Program-made: the position numbers and the translations under genes
Notes under the pieces: generated by a model
The model's input: only the letters and a program-made list of their open reading frames with translations
Told to the model about the DNA's origin: nothing
The model's database searches: none
Shown: in pieces, positions 14,528 through 22,911 of the stretch
How positions within the stretch are numbered: the stretch's first letter is position 1
How the letters are laid out: each line of letters starts with the position of its first letter
NCBI GenBank assembly: GCA_036745275.1
Contig: DAIOGK010000035.1
Coordinates: 1 to 25,123, forward strand
Source of the DNA: JAIUNP01 sp020161975
GTDB lineage: Bacteria; Pseudomonadota; Alphaproteobacteria; Rhizobiales; Beijerinckiaceae
DNA: 25,123 bases
Direction: 5' to 3'

Positions 14528-15646
14528 ATGAGTGGTGCGGAAAGCCTGTCGAGCCTTTTTGGCATTCCGAGTCATGTCTCCGTCGAACGCGCGCTCGCCG
14601 AGTTCCGCTCCGGGCGCCCTGTTGCCGTTTCGGATTCGGGCGCGACGATCATCGTGTTTGGCGTCGAGGCCGTGGATGCCGGGAACGCCGATGCGCTCGA
14701 TCATTTCGCGCAAGGTTCTGGCCGGCTGGTATTGACCGCTGCACGGCTGCGGCGCCTTGGCCGCGACCAGCGGCAAAGCCCGGGAAGCTTTGCCTTTCCG
14801 CACGTTGATGCCACCCGGATCCAGATGCTCAGCATTGGGATGGATGTCTCGCTTGATGCGCCGGTTGCGCCGGTCAGTGCGCTTGATGCGGCGGCGCTGG
14901 AACTGGCAGCCCTGGCGTTAACCCTGCCGGGGGTGTTCATTGTTCCGGTGAAAAGCGCGCCAGAAGGTGTTGTCGCAGTCGAAGCGGCAGCGATCAATCG
15001 CTTCCGCGCCGAGGCCGCGACCGGGCTGTCCATCGTCAGCCGCGCCCCTGTTCCGCTGGAACAGGCCCCGCGCAGCGAGTTTGTCGTGTTTCGCGGCGGA
15101 GAAGGGATGCGCGATCAGGTGGCGATCGTGGTCGGTACGCCCGACGTCAACCGGCCTGTCGCGGTCAGGATGCATTCAGCCTGCCTCACCGGCGATCTCT
15201 TCGGCAGCCTTAAATGTGACTGCGGCGACCAATTGCGCGACACTGTGCGCCAGATGGCGGCGAATGACGGCGGTATCCTGCTCTATCTCGATCAGGAGGG
15301 GCGCGGAAACGGGATCGCCAACAAGATGCGCGCCTACAAATTGCAGTCTCAGGGCTGGGACACCTATGATGCCGACGAGGCGCTGGGATTCGATCTCGAC
15401 CAGCGGCATTTCGATTTCGCGGCGGACATGTTGCGCCAGCTCGGCGTCACTTCGGTGAGGCTGATGACCAACAATCCGGTGAAGATCGAGGCACTCAGGG
15501 TTGCAGGGCTCGATGTTGTGTCTGACGAGCGGGTTCTCGGGCGTCCGACCGAGGAAAACGTGCGCTATCTGCAATCCAAACGCGACCGGGCCGGGCATTT
15601 CATCGACTTCGAGAAGGTTGCTGCCCTCGCGTCGCAACAGTTGTGA
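14528..15646 (+). CDS. ribA: GTP cyclohydrolase II with degenerate RibB-like N-terminus
   Basis: GTP cyclohydrolase II opens GTP, releasing formate and pyrophosphate, to give the diaminopyrimidine precursor of riboflavin. In this 372-residue protein the catalytic domain spans about 180-365. Zinc cysteines are Cys219, Cys230 and Cys232 in MHSACLTGD...LKCDCGD, and DQEGRGNG lies at 255-262 with the KMRAYKLQ..G.DTYDA continuation. Residues 1-170 resemble a DHBP-synthase (RibB) fold (VERALAEFRSGRPVAVSDS) but lack the DDEDREN catalytic signature, so that half is probably structural. This architecture is known in alphaproteobacteria. ATG 14528 has GAGGG upstream. It may serve riboflavin synthesis alone, or also supply the upstream PTPS-like cluster. 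No FMN riboswitch is seen in the 148-base leader region. Confidence 0.9.
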   Translation: MSGAESLSSLFGIPSHVSVERALAEFRSGRPVAVSDSGATIIVFGVEAVDAGNADALDHFAQGSGRLVLTAARLRRLGRDQRQSPGSFAFPHVDATRIQMLSIGMDVSLDAPVAPVSALDAAALELAALALTLPGVFIVPVKSAPEGVVAVEAAAINRFRAEAATGLSIVSRAPVPLEQAPRSEFVVFRGGEGMRDQVAIVVGTPDVNRPVAVRMHSACLTGDLFGSLKCDCGDQLRDTVRQMAANDGGILLYLDQEGRGNGIANKMRAYKLQSQGWDTYDADEALGFDLDQRHFDFAADMLRQLGVTSVRLMTNNPVKIEALRVAGLDVVSDERVLGRPTEENVRYLQSKRDRAGHFIDFEKVAALASQQL

Positions 15647-15684
15647 TGGCTTTACGCCGGCGGTTCCGCCTGCCATGACGCGCC

Positions 15685-18015
15685 ATGGTTGAGCAACACG
15701 CGCCGATTCCATCCCGTTCGTGGCCGCTCCTGCCGGTTTTGGTGATGCTGGCCGTCGCCTGGCTGGCCTTCACCTGGCCGTGGCTGTCGGGCCATGTCAC
15801 CGTGCCGTGGGATGCTAAGGCGCATTTTTATCCGCAGTTCGTGTTTCTGGCCGATGCCTTCAAGCGGGGCGAGAGCTTTCTCTGGGCGCCGTTCGTCTTT
15901 TCCGGCGTACCGCAGATCGCCGATCCGCAATCGCTGATCTTCTCACCGCCGCATCTGTTGCTGGCCCGCTTCGCCGGCGTTCCGGGCTTTGTTCTGGCCG
16001 ATGCCGTGCCCTTTTTCATGCTGTTGATCGGCGCTGTGGCCATCGTCCTCTTCTTCCGGGACAGGGGCTGGCATCCGGCCGGCGCGGTGGTTGCGGGGAT
16101 TGCCTTCATGTTCGGCGGCTCGGCGGCCTGGCGCATCCAGCATGTCGGGCAGGTGATGAGCATCGCCTGGTTTCCGATTGTCCTGCTGCTGCTCGACCGG
16201 GCACTGCGGCGCGGCTCACTCCTTTACGGGCTTGCCGCCGGGTTGGCCGCCGCCTTCCTGGTGCTGGGGCGCGATCAGGTGGCGGGCCTCGCCGCGCTGG
16301 TGCTGGCGGCTTACGGAATGACCTTCCTCCTCGATGGTCCGGGGCGCGGCGCACGGTTTGCCCATGCGCTCTGGCCCCTCACCGGCGTGGTTCTGGCCGG
16401 CGGGGCGATCGTCACCATTCCCGTGCTGATGACATGGCTGCTTGCGTCTGACTCCAACCGTGCCGTCATTGATTATGCGGGTGCGGCGCGCGGCTCGCTG
16501 CATCCGTCCGGGCTGCTGACGGCATTCGTCGCCAATCTTTTCGGCACCGATGGCCCGCTGAAGGAGTTCTGGGGGGCGCCAAGCCCCTATTGGCCGCCGC
16601 TCGATCTTTATGTCGCGCGCAACATGAGCAATCTTTATTCGGGTGCGCTTGTCGTACTGGCGCTGGTGTTCGGGCTGGCGGGCGGCGGATTGTGGCTGCG
16701 CGGCGCGCGCTTTTTCGGTGTTGCGCTGGTGGCTGCCGTTCTTTACGCGCTGGGGCGCTACACACCGTTCTTTGCGGCGGTTTATGCGCTCATCCCCGGT
16801 GTCGACTTCTTCCGGCGCCCGGCTGACGGCAGCTTTCTGATCGGCGCGCTCGCCGCCTTTGGCGCGGGCTTTGTGGTGCATCGGCTTGCCAGCGGCGAGA
16901 CGGGCCTTGTGACGCGCGCCGGACGCGTGGCGCTGTCGGTCTCCTTCGCCGCGGTCCTGATCGGCGCTGCGCTGGCGGCGAAGATGGACCGGTTTGGCTA
17001 TGCCTGGCCGATGCTGCTTGAGGGCGCTGCCTGGCTGGTCATCAGCATTGCCGTCGCCACCGTTGTTTTCACACGCATCGCTCCGCGCAATGCCATGGCC
17101 GCAGCCGGCACTCTGGCCCTCCTGCTGACACTCGACCTGATGCGCAACAACGGGCCGAATGAGTCGACAGCCCTGCCCCCGGCCAATTACGAGGTTCTAC
17201 GCCCGGACAGCAAGGATCCGACCATCGCTGCCCTGCGCGCCGGCCTTGCCCGCCATGCCGCGCCGGATCGGCTCGACCGGATCGAACTCGCGGCGATCGA
17301 TTTCGACTGGCCGAATGCCAGCCTCATTCACCAGCTTCACAATACGCTTGGCTATAATCCCCTGCGCGACAGGCTCTATTCCGAGGCGGTAGGCGCGGGC
17401 GATCACGTCGCGCTGCCCGACCAGCGGCGTTTTCCGCCGAGCTTTCCGAGCTATGCTTCGCCACTGTCGGACCTGCTCGGCCTGCGCTACATCGCAACGC
17501 GCGTCCCCATCCGCGACCTCGACAAGAACCTTCCCGAAGGCGGGCTGACCGAATTTGCGCGCACGGCGACGGCGACAGTTTATGAGAACGCCAAGGCGCT
17601 GCCGCGCGTGATGATGGTTCCGCGCGTCGAAAAGGCCGATTTCGATGCCATTCTCAAGACCGGGAAATGGCCGCGCACCGATTTTCAGGATGTGGTGCTG
17701 ATGCGCGAGATTCCCGCCGGCGCGCCACAGGGCCAGCGTCGCGGTACGGCGCGCATTCTTTCCTACACCAACCGGCAGATCACGGTTGAAGCGGATTCAC
17801 CCGATGGCGGCTTTCTGGTGGTGAACGATCCCTGGCACCCGTGGTGGTTCGCTTATATCGACGGCTATGCCACGGAAATTTACCGCGCAAACCTGTTGTT
17901 CCGCGCGATCATGCTGCCGCCGGGGCGCTATCAGGTTGTGCTGCGCTTCAGCCCGATCCACGGCATGGTCGAAAGCCTGACGGAAAAGATCAGCGGTCGC
18001 GCGCCGCGATCGTGA
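15685..18015 (+). CDS. Large YfhO-like integral membrane protein
   Basis: A 776-residue protein with about ten to twelve hydrophobic helices in its first 490 residues and a soluble C-terminal domain of about 280 residues. Features near the N-terminus match the YfhO/GT-C type: a first helix, then a periplasmic loop with PWDAKAHFYPQF (Asp43 in the place of the conserved acidic residue) and WAPFVFSGVPQIADPQS. GT-C enzymes transfer sugars from lipid-phosphate donors on the outer face of the inner membrane, and YfhO in Firmicutes glycosylates lipoteichoic acid. The closing region WHPWWFAYIDGYATEIYRAN with LPPGRYQVVLRF is also typical of these proteins. It starts 38 bases after ribA and its last 26 bases overlap the convergent merR-type gene. 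The true substrate is unknown. Confidence 0.75.
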   Translation: MVEQHAPIPSRSWPLLPVLVMLAVAWLAFTWPWLSGHVTVPWDAKAHFYPQFVFLADAFKRGESFLWAPFVFSGVPQIADPQSLIFSPPHLLLARFAGVPGFVLADAVPFFMLLIGAVAIVLFFRDRGWHPAGAVVAGIAFMFGGSAAWRIQHVGQVMSIAWFPIVLLLLDRALRRGSLLYGLAAGLAAAFLVLGRDQVAGLAALVLAAYGMTFLLDGPGRGARFAHALWPLTGVVLAGGAIVTIPVLMTWLLASDSNRAVIDYAGAARGSLHPSGLLTAFVANLFGTDGPLKEFWGAPSPYWPPLDLYVARNMSNLYSGALVVLALVFGLAGGGLWLRGARFFGVALVAAVLYALGRYTPFFAAVYALIPGVDFFRRPADGSFLIGALAAFGAGFVVHRLASGETGLVTRAGRVALSVSFAAVLIGAALAAKMDRFGYAWPMLLEGAAWLVISIAVATVVFTRIAPRNAMAAAGTLALLLTLDLMRNNGPNESTALPPANYEVLRPDSKDPTIAALRAGLARHAAPDRLDRIELAAIDFDWPNASLIHQLHNTLGYNPLRDRLYSEAVGAGDHVALPDQRRFPPSFPSYASPLSDLLGLRYIATRVPIRDLDKNLPEGGLTEFARTATATVYENAKALPRVMMVPRVEKADFDAILKTGKWPRTDFQDVVLMREIPAGAPQGQRRGTARILSYTNRQITVEADSPDGGFLVVNDPWHPWWFAYIDGYATEIYRANLLFRAIMLPPGRYQVVLRFSPIHGMVESLTEKISGRAPRS

Positions 18016-19096
18016 TTTCAATCGCGCGTCGGCATTCGGAGAGTTCGAACAACGCCGATTGCAGTGATCGGCGCGCTTCATCCGATAGTCCAGGCCGGAT
18101 GGGCGGGGGGGCTGCCCGCTCCAGTGCTTCACCCAGATCCGGCTCAACCAGCGGCGAATAGCGCTGCGGTTCCTGCTCCTGCGCGGGCGGCACCGGGTTG
18201 GCCGGGCGGATGGCGCGCCGCACGCTGAAGCCCAGCGCGGGCGCCGGTTCCTCCTCTGCCGGTGGCGGTGGAGCCGGCGATTGCGCAGCGGGTGCAGCGG
18301 GGCGGGTCAATCCGCCGCGCATGTAGGATACAGTAGGATTGGCGGGCGGAGGCGGCGTGACCGGCCTCGGCGGCGGTTCGCTCAACGCCATGTCCGGTTC
18401 CGGCATATAGACCGGCGCGCCACTGCGCTGTTCGGTGCCGGCCGGCAAAGTATAGGGCCGCTCCGGCGGAAAGGCGGGGGCAAGCGGGGCAAGATAGGGT
18501 TGCGGCGGTGCGGGCTGCTGCGCCACCGGCGGCGATGGCGGGGGCGGCGCCACGGGTGGGCGCGGCGGCGTTACCGGAATCGCAGGCGCAGGCGGCGGTG
18601 CGACGGGACGTGCCACGGCGGGCTCGGCCACAGGGCGCGGCGGCGCCACGAAGGACGGCGGTTCATAAGCATCCAGATCCTCCTCTTCGGCATCGTCGAG
18701 GGAATCGTCGAATGCCGGCTCAACCGCCGGCGGCAAAACACGCGTCGCGGGCGCGGCCACTTGCTGCCGCACCGAGGGCACCGGCGTGGGCTGCGGCGGT
18801 TCAAATTCGACTTCGCCGACCATGGGCCGGGCAAAGGCCTGCACGGCGCGCGGCCCCTGCTCCTTCAGGATGCGCTGCACGCCCTTGATGGTATAGCCTT
18901 CACTGTAGAGAAGATGACGGATGCCGCTGAGCAGTTCCACATCATCCGGGCGATAGTATCGCCGGCCACCGCCACGTTTCAATGGCTTGATCTGACCGAA
19001 ACGCGTCTCCCAAAAGCGCAGGACATGCTGTGGCAGATCCAGTTCATCTGCCACTTCGCTGATCGTCCGATACGCATCCGGCGCCTTGTCTATCAC
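17990..19096 (-). CDS. MerR-family regulator with long proline-rich tail
   Basis: A 368-residue protein. Residues 9-80 form a MerR-type winged helix: YRTISEVADELDLPQHVLRFWETRF, then KRGGGRRYYRPDDVELL and GYTIKGVQRIL. This subtype sits beside ihfA in many alphaproteobacteria. Residues about 95-330 are low-complexity, packed with Pro and Ala (for example VAPPPPSPPVAQQPAPPQP) and are likely disordered. A short C-terminal part (about 333-362, DEARRSLQSALFELSECRRAIE) looks helical and may be a coiled coil. No metal-binding cysteines of classical MerR are seen. The start is GTG 19096 with GGGAG upstream. It lies 79 bases after ihfA in the same direction and may be cotranscribed. Target genes are unknown. 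Confidence 0.85.
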   Translation of the reverse strand: MIDKAPDAYRTISEVADELDLPQHVLRFWETRFGQIKPLKRGGGRRYYRPDDVELLSGIRHLLYSEGYTIKGVQRILKEQGPRAVQAFARPMVGEVEFEPPQPTPVPSVRQQVAAPATRVLPPAVEPAFDDSLDDAEEEDLDAYEPPSFVAPPRPVAEPAVARPVAPPPAPAIPVTPPRPPVAPPPPSPPVAQQPAPPQPYLAPLAPAFPPERPYTLPAGTEQRSGAPVYMPEPDMALSEPPPRPVTPPPPANPTVSYMRGGLTRPAAPAAQSPAPPPPAEEEPAPALGFSVRRAIRPANPVPPAQEQEPQRYSPLVEPDLGEALERAAPPPIRPGLSDEARRSLQSALFELSECRRAIEITIAARDR

Positions 19097-19175
19097 AACA
19101 AACTCCCGTGAATGCCCGAATCAGGCAACGGTCGTCATACAAACACGGCAGACAGGATGGCAAAAGGCGAAAGGA

Positions 19176-19490
19176 TTATTCTTCCTCGTCCGCTACAGTC
19201 AGACCGTTGATGCGGGCCTTCAACACGTTCGAGGGCTTGAAGGTGAGAACCCGGCGCGAGGTGATCGGCACTTCCACGCCTGTCTTGGGATTGCGACCGA
19301 TGCGCTCGCCTTTGTCCCGCACCGAGAACGTGCCGAAGGATGACAGCTTGACCGGCTCACCCTTCTCCAGACAATCGGAAATCTCGCTGAGGACCAATTC
19401 CACAAGGTCCGCCGATTCTGCGCGCGACAGGCCCAGACGCTGATAAACAGCCTCGCACAAATCCGCGCGCGTCACAGTCTTGCCGGTCAT
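19176..19490 (-). CDS. ihfA: Integration host factor subunit alpha
   Basis: IhfA pairs with IhfB to bend DNA at specific sites in transcription, recombination and replication. This 104-residue protein shows the DNABII fold: KTVTRADLCEAVYQRLGLSR at the N-terminus, GEPVKLSSFGTFSVRDK in the middle and the beta-arm GRNPKTGVEVPITSRRVLTF with the intercalating Pro. The end ARINGLTVADEEE is acidic, as in alphaproteobacterial homologues. Two in-frame ATGs exist, at 19496 and 19490. GGGGGAG lies one base from the first but seven from the second, so 19490 is the better start. A promoter is visible upstream. IHF often matters for island integration such as that inferred at the left end, but this is a housekeeping copy. 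Confidence 0.93.
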   Translation of the reverse strand: MTGKTVTRADLCEAVYQRLGLSRAESADLVELVLSEISDCLEKGEPVKLSSFGTFSVRDKGERIGRNPKTGVEVPITSRRVLTFKPSNVLKARINGLTVADEEE

Positions 19491-19535
19491 TCCCATTCTC
19501 CCCCGACGGCGGATTGGCCTATCGTCTAACCATTG

Positions 19536-19565
19536 AAGTTATGTAGGTTTTTTTGCGTTGGTCAA
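19536..19565 (-). promoter_or_regulatory. Sigma70-like promoter for ihfA
   Basis: Reading the minus strand, TTGACC (19565-19560) is followed after 17-18 bases by ATAACT or TAACTT (within 19542-19536). The -35 hexamer matches the TTGACA consensus at five of six positions. The -10 is weaker. The site lies about 45 bases before the ihfA start, in the 109-base gap after fabH, so ihfA can be transcribed independently of plsX-fabH. A run of A residues in the spacer makes it stand out from the surrounding GC-rich DNA. Confidence 0.5.
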
Positions 19566-19599
19566 TGGTTGCCTGATGGCAGATGGCGGGCAAAGCCCA

Positions 19600-20574
19600 T
19601 CACCAGCGTACAAGCGCAGAACCCCAGGTAAAGCCGCCGCCCATCGCTTCGAGCATGACGAGATGGCCGGGCTTGATCCGCCCGTCTTTTACCGCAACAT
19701 CAAGCGCGAGCGGGATCGAGGCTGCCGAGGTGTTGCCGTGTTCACTCACCGTAATCACAACCTTTTCCGGCGCGATGTTGAGCTTGTCCGCGCTGGCGGT
19801 GATGATGCGGCGATTGGCCTGATGCGGCACGAACCAGTCGAGCGTATCGGCGTCGACCCCGGTGGCGGCAAAGGCATCGGTGATGACATCGGTGATCATG
19901 CCGACCGCGTGCTTGAAAACCTCGCGGCCTTCCATGCGCAGGTGCCCCGCAGTTCCCGTGGTGGAGGGGCCGCCATCGACAAACAGCTTGGCCCGATGCC
20001 GCCCATCCGAGCGCAGATGTGTGGACAGCACGCCGCGATCGGCCACCGTGCCCTTGCCATCCTGCGCCTCCAGAACGACTGCGCCCGCGCCGTCGCCGAA
20101 CAGCACACAGGTGGTGCGGTCATTCCAGTCGAGAATGCGGGAAAACGTCTCGGCGCCGATGACCAGCGCGCGTTTATGCGAGCCGGAGAGCAGAAACTTC
20201 TCTGCAGTCGACAATGCGAAAACAAAGCCCGAGCAGACCGCGGCAATATCAAAGGCAACGCCGTGCGTAATGCCAAGGTTGTTCTGCACCTGCGTGGCGG
20301 TTGCGGGAAAGGTATAGTCCGGCGTCGCGGTGGCGAGCACGATCAGGTCGATTTCAGAGGCATCAATTCCGGCATGGGCCAGCGCGGCCTCTGCCGCGCG
20401 GGTGGCGAGCATACTTGTCGTCTCGCCCTCAGCGGCGACATGGCGCTGGGCGATGCCGGTTCGCTGCATGATCCACTCGTCCGTGGTCTCCACGCGGGCG
20501 GCGAGTTCGGCATTGGTGACGATGCGGGACGGCAGATAGCTGCCAATGCCCCGTATGACGGCGCGGCGTTTCAC
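19600..20574 (-). CDS. fabH: 3-oxoacyl-ACP synthase III (KAS III)
   Basis: FabH condenses acetyl-CoA (or another short acyl-CoA) with malonyl-ACP to start fatty-acid synthesis. The 324-residue protein is of normal length and keeps the full catalytic triad: Cys114 in AAVCSGF, His251 in PHQANRR and Asn281 in HGNTSAAS. The N-terminus VIRGIGSYLPSRIVTNAEL and the C-terminal GGGFTWGSALVRW are canonical. It begins with GTG at 20574, which overlaps the plsX stop by four bases (GTGA), so the pair is translationally coupled. plsX-fabH linkage ties phospholipid acyl supply to initiation of fatty-acid synthesis and is widespread in bacteria. Confidence 0.95.
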   Translation of the reverse strand: MKRRAVIRGIGSYLPSRIVTNAELAARVETTDEWIMQRTGIAQRHVAAEGETTSMLATRAAEAALAHAGIDASEIDLIVLATATPDYTFPATATQVQNNLGITHGVAFDIAAVCSGFVFALSTAEKFLLSGSHKRALVIGAETFSRILDWNDRTTCVLFGDGAGAVVLEAQDGKGTVADRGVLSTHLRSDGRHRAKLFVDGGPSTTGTAGHLRMEGREVFKHAVGMITDVITDAFAATGVDADTLDWFVPHQANRRIITASADKLNIAPEKVVITVSEHGNTSAASIPLALDVAVKDGRIKPGHLVMLEAMGGGFTWGSALVRW

Positions 20575-21644
20575 GATTCGGAGCCCTCAGACGCTGTGCT
20601 ATCCTCGCCGGCTCCTCCCGGCGCGATGCGCGAATTGGTGATCATGTCACGAATCTTCGTGAGCAGTTCGTATTGCACCATGTCATAGGCGATATCGATG
20701 GCGGATGCGAAGCCGATTGCATCGGTGCCGCCATGGCTCTTGATGACCACGCCATCCAGCCCCAGAAACACGCCGCCGTTGACCTTGCGCGGGTCCATCC
20801 GCTCACGCAATGCATCGAATGCGCTCTTGGCGAAGAGATAGCCGACCTTCGACATGGTGGTGCGGCTCATGGCTGCTTTCAGATAGGCTGCGATCTGCTT
20901 GGCCGTTCCTTCGGCGGTCTTGAGCGCGATGTTTCCGGCAAACCCTTCCGTTACCACCACGTCGGTCGTGCCCTTGCCGATGTCATCACCCTCGATGAAG
21001 CCATGATAGGTGAGCGAAGCGATGTTGGCCTCGCGCAACAAACGCCCGGCCTCCTTCACCTGTTCGACGCCCTTGATCTCCTCAACGCCCACGTTCAGCA
21101 GGCCCACGGTCGGTTTTTCAAGATCGAATACGATGTTGGCCATGGCCGCGCCCATGATCGCCATATCGACGAGGTTGCCGGCATCAGCGCCAATGGACGC
21201 GCCGACATCGAGCACGATCGATTCGCCGCGCATCGTCGGCCACATCGCGGCAATGGCTGGCCGGTCGATGCCCGGCATCATGCGCAGGCAAAGGCGCGAC
21301 ATCGCCATCAACGCCCCGGTGTTGCCAGCAGAGACAGCGACATCCGCCTCCCCCTTTTTGACCGCATCAATCGCCTGCCACATTGAGGACTTGCCGCGCC
21401 CCTGGCGCAGGGCCTGGCTTGGCTTGGCATCCATGCCGATCACGACTTCAGCGGCGCGAAACTCGGCTTTTGCCGCCAGTTTTGGGTGGCGCGCCAGAAC
21501 GGGCTTCACCTGATCCTCGATGCCGAACAGCAGGAACGTCGCATCGGGATGTCGTTCCAGCGCCAATTCAGCCCCAGGCACCACCACGGCAGGGCCGAAA
21601 TCGCCGCCCATGGCATCCAACGCAATGCGAACTGTTCTTGTCAT
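20571..21644 (-). CDS. plsX: Phosphate acyltransferase PlsX
   Basis: PlsX converts acyl-ACP to acyl-phosphate, the acyl donor for PlsY in glycerol-3-phosphate acylation. The 357-residue protein has the signature ALDAMGGDFGPAV (8-20), ASIGADAGNLVDMAIMG, the glycine-rich GFAGNIALKTAEGTAK segment and a C-terminal KVNGGVFLGLDGVVIKSHGGTD, all diagnostic. It is peripheral at the inner membrane. ATG 21644 follows a weak GGACC ribosome-binding site. The C-terminal tail (ITNSRIAPGGAGEDSTASEG) is poorly conserved. It lies 89 bases after the DUF177 gene and overlaps fabH. rpmF, which often sits between DUF177 and plsX in other proteobacteria, is absent here. Confidence 0.95.
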   Translation of the reverse strand: MTRTVRIALDAMGGDFGPAVVVPGAELALERHPDATFLLFGIEDQVKPVLARHPKLAAKAEFRAAEVVIGMDAKPSQALRQGRGKSSMWQAIDAVKKGEADVAVSAGNTGALMAMSRLCLRMMPGIDRPAIAAMWPTMRGESIVLDVGASIGADAGNLVDMAIMGAAMANIVFDLEKPTVGLLNVGVEEIKGVEQVKEAGRLLREANIASLTYHGFIEGDDIGKGTTDVVVTEGFAGNIALKTAEGTAKQIAAYLKAAMSRTTMSKVGYLFAKSAFDALRERMDPRKVNGGVFLGLDGVVIKSHGGTDAIGFASAIDIAYDMVQYELLTKIRDMITNSRIAPGGAGEDSTASEGSES

Positions 21645-21733
21645 CGAAAGGTCCAGAAATCACCTGTCCGGCAGATAAGCATATGTATCAGTCGAGGCAA
21701 GCGCACCGGCGTTCCCCGGCACGCGGCAAAGGC

Positions 21734-22270
21734 TCATTCCTTGGTCTTGAGTGTCTTGAGCTTGTCGAACGGGGATTCGCGTTCCGGTTCTGCGGCGCCT
21801 GCGAAGGCCGCGCCCGGCTTTCGCGGATAGATCGGCAGGGCGAGCGACAGAAATTCGGTGACGACATGGCCAAGATCGATGCTGCCGTTCTCGATCACAT
21901 CCGGCGGGTCTTCGCCCGAGACATCCTCTTCACTACCGACGCGCCCACGCAGTCTTGCGGCATGGTCCTCATCGGCGAAGGTAATTTCGACCGGCTCGGA
22001 AACCGTCAGTGGAAATGGCTCCAGCGAGAGCACGCAGACCGGCTGGATCGTCGCCTTCAGGACGCCATTCACCGCGATGATACCACCCGAGCGGTGCGTG
22101 AGATGGAGATCGGCGGTGAGGGCATCAACGGCGGCAAGATCCAGCGCCTTGGCCATGGCCGCGCGCTCGTCCGGTGTGGGCGTTACCTTCACATCGAGCC
22201 CGTGCGCCGGCACCGTGGCCACCGGCACGGGGCGGGACAGCGGGGGCGTCCAATCCCTGGTGTTGCTCAT
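21734..22270 (-). CDS. DUF177 (YceD-like) family protein
   Basis: A 178-residue DUF177 protein. The family core VNGVLKATIQPVCVLSLEPFPLTVSEPVEITFADE (about 67-101) contains the conserved 'C..CLEPF'-type motif, here with the first Cys only (CVLSLEPF), and the acidic stretch EDPPDVIENGSIDLGHVVTEFLSLALPIYPR is typical. Homologues (YceD, plant DUF177A) are linked to 23S rRNA maturation or accumulation and usually lie beside rpmF-plsX. The start overlaps the stop of the upstream chaperone gene by four bases (ATGA), suggesting coupled translation. The molecular role is not settled for the family. Confidence 0.88.
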   Translation of the reverse strand: MSNTRDWTPPLSRPVPVATVPAHGLDVKVTPTPDERAAMAKALDLAAVDALTADLHLTHRSGGIIAVNGVLKATIQPVCVLSLEPFPLTVSEPVEITFADEDHAARLRGRVGSEEDVSGEDPPDVIENGSIDLGHVVTEFLSLALPIYPRKPGAAFAGAAEPERESPFDKLKTLKTKE

Positions 22271-22785
22271 CCGGTCCTCCCCTGCCCCAGTTCGCCGCCG
22301 ACCAGTTCTTTCAATGACTGCCGGTCAAGGTCACGCTCCAACATGCGCACATGGGCCACGAAATCGTCTGATGCGGCATTGCCGTCCAGCGTGTTCCGCG
22401 ACAACGCTTCGCCCAGCGCCGCATCAGAGGTTTCCAGCGCAAGGGTATAGGCATCAAGGCGGCCATAGAAGCCCTGCGCAAATTTTTTCATGCGCTTGGG
22501 GACGCCAACATCGGAAATCCCGACCGCGCGCATCGCCGAATCCAACCCATCGAACGTCCGGTCCACCAGATCCTGGGCCACATCCGCCGCCGGCGGCGGC
22601 AGAGCCTTCAGACGCCGCAGCACCAGGGCGGCCACCAGCGTCACCGCCTCGAAGCGGCCCTCGAACGTATCCGGCACACCATGGCGGGCATAAAGCACTG
22701 GGTCGAGCGCGGCTGCCATCATCGCGCCGTAAAGCGGTTCGATGGCTTTTTCGCGTTTCCGCCGACTGAAAAACGGGAAGATCAT
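22267..22785 (-). CDS. Ubiquinol-cytochrome c chaperone (CBP3 family)
   Basis: A 172-residue protein of the Ubiq_cyt_C_chap family, related to mitochondrial Cbp3/UQCC1, which assists cytochrome b synthesis and assembly of complex bc1. The family pattern is visible: PLYGAMMAAALDPVLYARHGVPDTFEGRFEAVTLVAALVLRRL at the N-terminus, then DLVDRTFDGLDSAMRAVGISDVGVPKRMKKFAQGFYGRLDAY. The latter is the most conserved part. There is no signal peptide, so it acts in the cytoplasm or at the membrane surface. ATG 22785 faces the bamE gene across a 126-base divergent intergenic region. It is followed, with overlap, by DUF177. Confidence 0.88.
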   Translation of the reverse strand: MIFPFFSRRKREKAIEPLYGAMMAAALDPVLYARHGVPDTFEGRFEAVTLVAALVLRRLKALPPPAADVAQDLVDRTFDGLDSAMRAVGISDVGVPKRMKKFAQGFYGRLDAYTLALETSDAALGEALSRNTLDGNAASDDFVAHVRMLERDLDRQSLKELVGGELGQGRTG

Positions 22786-22827
22786 GGGTCGAATGTCGGG
22801 GCCGGTATTGAAGTCGCGGGGGACAGG

Positions 22828-22856
22828 TTGAAAAATTTACCGCGCCGGGCTAGCGC
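22828..22856 (+). promoter_or_regulatory. Candidate promoter upstream of bamE
   Basis: TTGAAA (22828-22833) is followed after exactly 17 bases by TAGCGC (22851-22856). The -35 is good and the -10 weak, but the local A/T-rich patch AAAAATTT is conspicuous in this region. It lies 56 bases before the bamE start, between divergently oriented genes. Confidence 0.35.
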
Positions 22857-22911
22857 TCTGGCATGGTTGGGGGTCTTATTAGACCGGATTGCAGGCGGGA
22901 GTAAGAGGCCG

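Noticed and set aside
19558..20688. A + strand frame of 376 codons over fabH and the start of plsX
   Set aside because: It is antisense to fabH, which has a complete catalytic triad; the translation shows no recognisable family.
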